A DNA stretch of 11,635 nucleotides, from NCBI GenBank assembly GCA_047972425.1, contig JBKEAR010000064.1, positions 1 to 11,635 on the forward strand. The letters are read 5' to 3'. Position numbers and translations under genes: made by a program. Shown here in pieces: positions 7,365 through 11,635 of this stretch. Position 1 is the first letter of the stretch, and each line of letters starts with the position of its first letter. The stretch is from JBKEAR01 sp047972425 (GTDB taxonomy: Bacteria > Pseudomonadota > Alphaproteobacteria > JBKEAR01). Under the pieces are notes generated by a model. The model was not told the origin of the DNA. It did not search any database and saw nothing but the letters and a program-made list of their open reading frames with translations.

Positions 7365-8468
7365 TTATACGTTAAAGCGAAATAACATAATATCGCCATC
7401 TTGCACAATATAATCCCGCCCTTGGGGGCGCATTTTACCGGCTTCTTTTGCACCGGCCTCGCCTTTATATTCAATATAATCCTTATAAGCAATGGTTTCG
7501 GCTGCAATAAAACCGCGCTCGAAATCCGTATGGATAACACCCGCCGCTTGGGGGGCTTTTGTACCTTCGGTAATTGTCCATGCCCGGGTTTCTTTTGGCC
7601 CACAGGTAAAATAGGTTTGCAAGTTTAATAAATCGTAACCCGCCCGAATAACCCGCGATAATCCGGTTTCTTCTAAGCCCATACTTTCTAAAAACTCTTT
7701 TTTCTCATCGGCATTTTCTAGGCCAACAATTTCTTGTTCTATCTCTGCCGATACAATCACTATGGCTGCACCCTCTTTGGCTGCCATTTCTTCTACCGCT
7801 TGGGTATGCACATTACCACCAGCTGCCGAGCCTTCATCGACATTACATGCATATAACATGGGTTTCGATGTTATAAGCTGTAACATCCGCATGCGCTTAA
7901 TGTCATCGGCATCGGTAAATACAATGCTTCGGGCGGGTTGGCCATCTTGCAGGGCTTTTAAAATAGGGTCGATAATCCGAATCATCGCCTTCGATTCTTT
8001 ATCGCCCGCATTTGCCCGTTTTATCAGGTTATTATAACGTTTTTCTAAACTTTCCAAATCGGCCAATAATAATTCGGTATTCACAACCTCGGCATCGTTA
8101 ATCGGGTTAATTGTACCGGATACATGGGTAATATTTTCGTCTTCAAAACAACGTAAAACATGGATAATTGCATCGACCTCGCGAATATTGGCCAAAAACT
8201 GATTACCTAAACCTTCACCTTTCGATGCCCCTTTGACCAAACCCGCAATATCCACAAATTCCAGAAAAGTAGGGACAACCGCCTTAGATTTTGCAAGTTG
8301 AGATATAATTGCCAAACGGTCATCGGGTACCGATACCCGCCCGACATTCGGCTCGATTGTACAAAAGGGATAATTGGCGCTTTCGGCCGATATTGTTTCG
8401 GTTAGCGCATTAAAAAGAGTTGATTTTCCCTCTTTGGGTAAACCGACAATCCCACAATTAAATCCCAT
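7365..8468 (-). CDS. ychF: Ribosome-associated ATPase/GTPase YchF (OLA1 family)
   Basis: A 367-residue Obg-related P-loop protein of normal YchF length. It associates with ribosomes and in studied members prefers ATP to GTP. Visible motifs are G1 GLPKEGKS (9-16), G3 DIAGL (73-77) within FVDIAGLVKGASKGEGLGNQ, the family's altered G4 NVDE (209-212), a helical insertion (about 130-200) and a C-terminal TGS domain (about 280-366). G1 is odd: nearly all relatives have GLPNVGKS, here Asn-Val is replaced by Lys12-Glu13, though the Gly-Lys-Ser core remains. The start has an AGGAG inside the last codons of pth. Only 3 nt separate the pth stop from the ATG, so translation of the two is probably coupled. 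It is the last gene of the operon, followed by a terminator. Confidence 0.97.
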   Translation of the reverse strand: MGFNCGIVGLPKEGKSTLFNALTETISAESANYPFCTIEPNVGRVSVPDDRLAIISQLAKSKAVVPTFLEFVDIAGLVKGASKGEGLGNQFLANIREVDAIIHVLRCFEDENITHVSGTINPINDAEVVNTELLLADLESLEKRYNNLIKRANAGDKESKAMIRIIDPILKALQDGQPARSIVFTDADDIKRMRMLQLITSKPMLYACNVDEGSAAGGNVHTQAVEEMAAKEGAAIVIVSAEIEQEIVGLENADEKKEFLESMGLEETGLSRVIRAGYDLLNLQTYFTCGPKETRAWTITEGTKAPQAAGVIHTDFERGFIAAETIAYKDYIEYKGEAGAKEAGKMRPQGRDYIVQDGDIMLFRFNV

Positions 8469-8471
8469 ATA

Positions 8472-9071
8472 TTATTCTCCTTTATCGGTTTCTTGCGGTA
8501 AATAGGGTTTTACCGCCAAAGAAACCTTATTCATATATAATCCATCTTGCCCATCGAGCAATAGGTCAACATTTTGTGCGGCATTATCCACCATGGCCGT
8601 TACCCAATCATTATCGGCCTTGGCAAAATCGTGAAGGACATAATTGGATACCATATTTTTATCCCCCGGGTGCCCAATCCCCATACGCACACGCCCGTAA
8701 TTGGCACCAATTGCCCGGTTAATATCGCGCAAACCATTATGGCCACCATGCCCACCCCCTTGTTTTACCCGAAATTTACCGGGTGAAAGGTCAAGCTCAT
8801 CATGGAACACCCAAACATCATCCGCTGTTAATTTATAAAATTGCATAGCTTGCACCAAAGCCAAGCCTGAGCGGTTCATAAATGTTTGGGGTTTTAAAAT
8901 AATCGCTTTTTCACCGGCCAAGCGACCCTCGGACACTAAAGCCAAAAATTTCTTTTGCCACGGGCCAAAAGAATGACGGCGAACGATTTCGTCCGCCGCC
9001 ATAAAGCCGATATTGTGGCGATTATGCGCATATTGCGCCCCCGGGTTTCCTAAACCGGCAATCAACCACAT
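8472..9071 (-). CDS. pth: Peptidyl-tRNA hydrolase
   Basis: A 199-residue cytosolic enzyme that cleaves the ester bond of peptidyl-tRNAs dropped from ribosomes, recycling tRNA. The active-site set of bacterial Pth is complete: Asn9 in GLGNPG, catalytic His19 in NRHNIGF, Asn66 in TFMNRSG, Asp91 in FHDELD, and Asn112 in GGHNGLRD. The C-terminus (about 180-199) is slightly extended and poorly conserved. AGGAG, overlapping the rplY stop codon (TAGGAG), lies about 9 nt before the ATG. The 12-nt gap to rplY and 3-nt gap to ychF show a compact operon, an order common in alphaproteobacteria. Confidence 0.97.
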   Translation of the reverse strand: MWLIAGLGNPGAQYAHNRHNIGFMAADEIVRRHSFGPWQKKFLALVSEGRLAGEKAIILKPQTFMNRSGLALVQAMQFYKLTADDVWVFHDELDLSPGKFRVKQGGGHGGHNGLRDINRAIGANYGRVRMGIGHPGDKNMVSNYVLHDFAKADNDWVTAMVDNAAQNVDLLLDGQDGLYMNKVSLAVKPYLPQETDKGE

Positions 9072-9083
9072 ATGTTAAGGCTC

Positions 9084-9731
9084 CTATTCTTCTTCGTCTG
9101 ATTTTTCGTTAATGACTTCAGTTTCAATAACTTCATCTTCGCCATCAGATTCGGTTTCTTCGGCCGCTTGGCCTGCAATTGTTGCAATCACAAAGTCACG
9201 GTCGGTAATGCTTGGCTCAACATTCTCTGGTAAAGTAACCGAGCTAATTTTAAAGGTATCGCCAATTTCGCCGCCTTCTAAATCAACTTCTAAATATTCA
9301 GGGATATCCGATGCCGCACAGGCAACTTCAATTTCGTGACGAACGATATTTAAAATACCGCCTTTTTTGATACCCGGTGCTTTATCTTCGTTAAGGAAGT
9401 GCACAGGAACCTCTACCACAATTTGCGAATCTTGCGAGATACGTAAAAAATCGGCATGCACGGGGCGATCCGTTACAGGGTGAAATTGCACATCTTTAGC
9501 AATAACCGTTTCTTTTTTACCGCCATTGATACTAATATCGTGAATGGACGAAAAGAAACCTTCTTGATGCAAGCGTTTTTGAAGCTCTAGAGGGTCTAAA
9601 GAAATAGCAACAGCTTCTTTTTTACCACCATAAACAACAGCAGGAACACGACCCTCGCGACGTACAGCACGAGCAGCCCCCTTACCTACTCTTTCGCGCT
9701 TTTCAGCACTAAAAATGAAATTTTTTGACAT
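9084..9731 (-). CDS. rplY: Large-subunit ribosomal protein bL25 (long CTC/TL5 form)
   Basis: A 215-residue 5S rRNA-binding protein of the 50S subunit. The N-terminal L25 domain (about 5-95) ends in the diagnostic DVQFHPVTDRPVHADFLR block (80-97). The C-terminal CTC/TL5 beta domain covers about 100-185, and a Glu/Asp-rich tail runs from 190 to 215. This is the long form typical of alphaproteobacteria, unlike the short E. coli protein. The ATG has AGGAT about 8 nt upstream. Codon choice favours GCT, CGT and GGT, as expected for a highly expressed gene. It is the first gene of the rplY-pth-ychF operon, with a good promoter and a structured leader. Confidence 0.96.
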   Translation of the reverse strand: MSKNFIFSAEKRERVGKGAARAVRREGRVPAVVYGGKKEAVAISLDPLELQKRLHQEGFFSSIHDISINGGKKETVIAKDVQFHPVTDRPVHADFLRISQDSQIVVEVPVHFLNEDKAPGIKKGGILNIVRHEIEVACAASDIPEYLEVDLEGGEIGDTFKISSVTLPENVEPSITDRDFVIATIAGQAAEETESDGEDEVIETEVINEKSDEEE

Positions 9732-9756
9732 AATAAGTTATCCTTATAATAAAATT

Positions 9757-9790
9757 AAAAAAACTTTACGCCTCCAGGGGTGCATAAAGT
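9757..9790 (-). promoter_or_regulatory. Hairpin plus U-run in the rplY leader (possible attenuator)
   Basis: As minus-strand RNA, ACUUUAUGC (9790-9782) pairs with GCGUAAAGU (9771-9763) in a 9-bp stem with one G-U pair and a 10-nt loop. Seven U follow at 9763-9757, the first closing the stem. The structure begins at about the predicted start point and ends some 25 nt before the rplY ATG. It looks like an intrinsic terminator inside the operon's own leader, but may instead be a 5' stability element. Confidence 0.5.
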
Positions 9791-9797
9791 ATGGCTT

Positions 9798-9826
9798 GTT
9801 ATAAACAAAAGCAGCATATGAGTCAA
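9798..9826 (-). promoter_or_regulatory. Sigma-70-type promoter of rplY-pth-ychF
   Basis: TTGACT (9826-9821) and TATAAC (9803-9798) are each 5 of 6 to consensus and separated by exactly 17 nt. The predicted start is near 9791, giving a leader of about 60 nt. No other convincing promoter is seen between the lipoprotein terminator and rplY. Confidence 0.8.
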
Positions 9827-9868
9827 GTATTTGATAATCTTTGCCCATAAGATTATTCAATATAAATA

Positions 9869-9902
9869 AAAGGCCAAAAAGTCATTAAACTTTTCGGCCT
9901 TT
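9869..9902 (-). terminator. Rho-independent terminator of the DUF3576-like lipoprotein gene
   Basis: AAAGGCCAAAAAGT (9869-9882) and ACTTTTCGGCCTTT (9889-9902) form a 14-bp stem with one mismatch and a 6-nt loop. On the minus strand TTTTATTTATA follows. It starts 25 nt past the lipoprotein stop and separates that gene from the rplY promoter. Confidence 0.88.
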
Positions 9903-9927
9903 ATATATTGGTGTCAGACTTTACGAG

Positions 9928-10503
9928 TTATTTACTGACATTAATTTGTTTTGTCCGGCGGAAGATTGCATCTTCTACCTCTTGTATCGTTTGCGGTGGT
10001 GCTAAACGGCCATTACGATCCACAATTTTTAAATCCAACGATGATACATGGAGATTCTTTTTATTAATGGTTGCCGTGGCTTTATATTTACCCTTATACC
10101 AACCGGTTTCGATACGATGATAATTTTTATCGATATCATAATCTTTGGTGATGCCCATAAATTTTAGAGTATCACGTGTACCATCCACCAAACTATCGGC
10201 CTTACGGGTGGATTCGGCACTGCGTTTTAATCCGGCTAAAAACCCGTCTTCCGAGCCAAAGTAAATAGTAGAGCCCCCACGACCCTGAACTTTTACACGG
10301 CTATTATTGGTCAGGCTAAATTCATCGGGTTCGGCTGTCGATGGATGTTCATCATTTGCACCCACACCATAAGGTGCTGGCGCACCGGGGGTCATCCCCG
10401 TACCAAACATTGTAACATCTTTCGAACAACCCGATATAAAGACTATACCAGCAGCAATCGCTAAAAATTTGGTTATATTGCCGCTTAAGCGCATGCTATG
10501 CAT
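9928..10503 (-). CDS. Lipoprotein resembling DUF3576 (alphaproteobacterial)
   Basis: A 191-residue lipoprotein with a lipoprotein signal (Arg5, Lys12, hydrophobic 13-23) and lipobox ISGC, acylated Cys26. Ser at +2 suggests sorting to the outer membrane. Residues 27-65 are a Pro/Gly/Glu-rich linker. Residues about 105-190 resemble DUF3576, a family of unknown function from alphaproteobacteria: DTLKFM (111-116), RIETGWY (130-136), a beta-rich stretch, and a final VEDAIFRRTKQI helix (176-187). I recalled this match by pattern and did not search it. AGGAG with a 6-nt spacer selects Met1 over Met4. It is transcribed alone, with a terminator after it. An SmpA/BamE identity was considered, but the BamE repeat pattern is absent. 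Confidence 0.75.
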   Translation of the reverse strand: MHSMRLSGNITKFLAIAAGIVFISGCSKDVTMFGTGMTPGAPAPYGVGANDEHPSTAEPDEFSLTNNSRVKVQGRGGSTIYFGSEDGFLAGLKRSAESTRKADSLVDGTRDTLKFMGITKDYDIDKNYHRIETGWYKGKYKATATINKKNLHVSSLDLKIVDRNGRLAPPQTIQEVEDAIFRRTKQINVSK

Positions 10504-10540
10504 TAAATACTCCTGACTTAAGTATCGTTAATTTTTACGT

Positions 10541-10569
10541 ATTCTATATCTTAAAATATGCCGATACAA
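10541..10569 (-). promoter_or_regulatory. Candidate promoter of the lipoprotein gene
   Basis: On the minus strand, TTGTAT (10569-10564) precedes TAGAAT (10546-10541) by 17 nt. The -10 is 5 of 6 but the -35 only 3 of 6. The start would be near 10534, giving a leader of about 30 nt. Confidence 0.4.
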
Positions 10570-10707
10570 GTTTTTCTTTATATATATAGCTATTTTATAT
10601 CGCTTTATATAAATAAGAATCCGTTTTTAAGCTATATATGTTCATAACAGATAAGGTAAATAAGATTCGACTCTTTTGCTGCATCCTTAGATAAAAATGG
10701 GGATAAA

Positions 10708-10742
10708 GTGGGCATTTTAACCATTTAGTAATAAAATGCCAC
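10708..10742. repeat. Stem-loop in the 505-bp lipoprotein-porin intergenic region
   Basis: GTGGGCATTTTA (10708-10719) pairs with TAAAATGCCAC (10732-10742): 11 base pairs, one bulged G, and a 12-nt loop. No strong T-run follows on either strand, so it is not an evident terminator. The rest of 10504-11008 is very AT-rich, with a short C-rich tract at 10857-10867 and no ORF with a ribosome binding site before the porin. Confidence 0.45.
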
Positions 10743-10894
10743 AGTTATATAAGAATGAATTTAAAATCAATAAAATTTAATTATTTTATTATTTATCAAT
10801 ATATTAACCCAATATATATATTGTTTTAAAAATAAAATGTGTGTTTTTTATGTTACACCCACCCCCCATAACCATCGCAATGCAATAAGTTCTA

Positions 10895-10922
10895 TTGACC
10901 TTTTTGCTTAAATTAGTAAATC
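10895..10922 (+). promoter_or_regulatory. Tentative promoter of the porin gene
   Basis: TTGACC (10895-10900, 5 of 6) is followed after 16 nt by TAAATC (10917-10922, 3 of 6), giving a leader of about 80 nt. An alternative -10, TATGAT (10948-10953), lacks a matching -35. The long AT-rich stretch upstream (10750-10850) could act as an UP element. Confidence 0.3.
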
Positions 10923-11008
10923 TACAGTTGTTGAATGAAATTGCTTATATGATGTTTATTTAATAAAAATGGCATCTGTAACAAAATTGAGAGAAAAGGT
11001 TAATTCCG

Positions 11009-11635
11009 ATGAAAAAAATTCTTTTAGGTACTTCTGCTATTATCGCTATGGCAGCTATGGGCGCAAGTGCTCATGTACGTGATGGTTTAGTTGATTCTTC
11101 TCCTACACGTTTTGAACTTACAATTGCTGGTGAAGTTAGCGCTTACCAAGCTTTTACTACTTTTGGTGTTGAAGATGCCGATGGTAACAGCGTTGATTTA
11201 GACGAAGATACATTCTTTGGTCAAGATTATTCTGCAGATATCGACTTCATTGCTAAAACACATGTTCGCGATTGGGAAATCGAAGCACGCGTAGAATTAG
11301 ACTATAATTCTGGTTCTGGTGCTAACGAAGGCCGTTCTGCTTTTGACGTTGATGAAGTTTACATGGACTTTAAACATATGACTTATGGTACATTCCGTTT
11401 AGGTCGTGGTCCTGCTCCATCTAATATGATTTCTTTAGAAGCTGCTCTTCCCGGCGAAAACTGGGACGACACTGGTGCTATCAACGATAGCTTTGGTTTA
11501 GATGGTGTATTCGGTGGTTTAGGTAACAGCCGTTTTGCAGACGACGCTAACCAAATCGGTTACTATTCTCCTAAATTCGGTGATATGTTCCAATTCGGTA
11601 TTGCTTACATCTTTGAAACAGAAGACAACTTAGAT
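11009..11635 (+). CDS. Outer-membrane porin, 5' part only (cut by window edge)
   Basis: The first 209 codons of a Gram-negative porin; the gene continues past the window. A classical signal peptide begins MKKILLGTSA and ends at Ala21 (GASA). The mature part shows alternating, Asp/Gly/aromatic-rich strands typical of a 16-stranded trimeric porin: FELTIAGEVSAYQAF, IDFIAKTHVRDWEIEARVEL, VDEVYMDFKHMTYGTFRLGR, QIGYYSPKFGDMFQFGIAYI. The TYGTFRLGRG turn is a hallmark of alphaproteobacterial porins. The SD-like AAAGGT lies 8 nt before the ATG. Codon use is strongly biased: by my count alanine is 16 GCT, 5 GCA, 1 GCC and 0 GCG, and leucine is only TTA or CTT. This points to very high expression. Confidence 0.9.
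   Translation, partial: MKKILLGTSAIIAMAAMGASAHVRDGLVDSSPTRFELTIAGEVSAYQAFTTFGVEDADGNSVDLDEDTFFGQDYSADIDFIAKTHVRDWEIEARVELDYNSGSGANEGRSAFDVDEVYMDFKHMTYGTFRLGRGPAPSNMISLEAALPGENWDDTGAINDSFGLDGVFGGLGNSRFADDANQIGYYSPKFGDMFQFGIAYIFETEDNLD

Noticed and set aside
9744..9848. Minus-strand ORF of 34 codons between the lipoprotein terminator and rplY
   Set aside because: There is no Shine-Dalgarno before its ATG, and the well-matched rplY promoter and leader hairpin lie inside it.
9928..10503. Identification of the lipoprotein as BamE/SmpA
   Set aside because: It has a lipobox but not the conserved BamE core; the C-terminal pattern fits DUF3576 better.
10640..10826. Short plus-strand ORFs (18 and 24 codons) before the porin
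   Set aside because: They have no ribosome binding site and follow the AT-rich composition; no family resemblance.
10798..10826. Inverted repeat of CAATATAT type in the porin upstream region
   Set aside because: Made almost only of A and T in a very AT-rich stretch; expected by chance.

Overview
The window is AT-rich and reads as the chromosome of a Gram-negative alphaproteobacterium. The evidence is the run rplY-pth-ychF, a YchF N-terminus very like those of Rhodospirillales, a lipoprotein resembling the alphaproteobacterial DUF3576 family, and an outer-membrane porin. A lysozyme inhibitor hints at a host-associated or competitive habitat; that is inference. No RNA gene, CRISPR array, insertion sequence or phage gene is visible, and every large gene looks intact except the porin, which runs off the right edge.

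Left block (3-4346, minus strand): a Lon-family AAA protease, then 66 bp further on an MsbA-type ABC exporter, with no terminator between them. The intergenic stretch 4347-4860 is the most interesting part. On the minus strand it holds a nearly perfect sigma-54 promoter, a well-placed ribosome binding site, an undescribed 57-residue ORF ending in Asp-Cys-Asp-Cys-Ser, and a strong terminator, which together make a self-contained transcription unit. Divergent from it (4861-5745, plus) is a secreted protein that joins an SH3-like N-terminus, an LprI (DUF1311) domain and an MliC domain, apparently a multi-domain lysozyme inhibitor.

Middle block (5759-9731, minus): the magnesium channel mgtE with its own promoter, converging on the lysozyme inhibitor with a 13-bp gap; then the translation-related operon rplY-pth-ychF (bL25, peptidyl-tRNA hydrolase, ribosome-associated ATPase). 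The operon has a clear sigma-70-type promoter, a hairpin plus U-run at the start of its leader, tight gene spacing and a terminator after ychF.

Right block: a DUF3576-like lipoprotein (minus) with its own terminator, a roughly 505-bp AT-rich intergenic region containing a stem-loop, and the start of a porin (plus) whose codon use indicates very high expression. Much of the window concerns the cell envelope: lipid or drug export, lysozyme defence, a lipoprotein and a porin. The rest is ribosome function, proteolysis and magnesium uptake.
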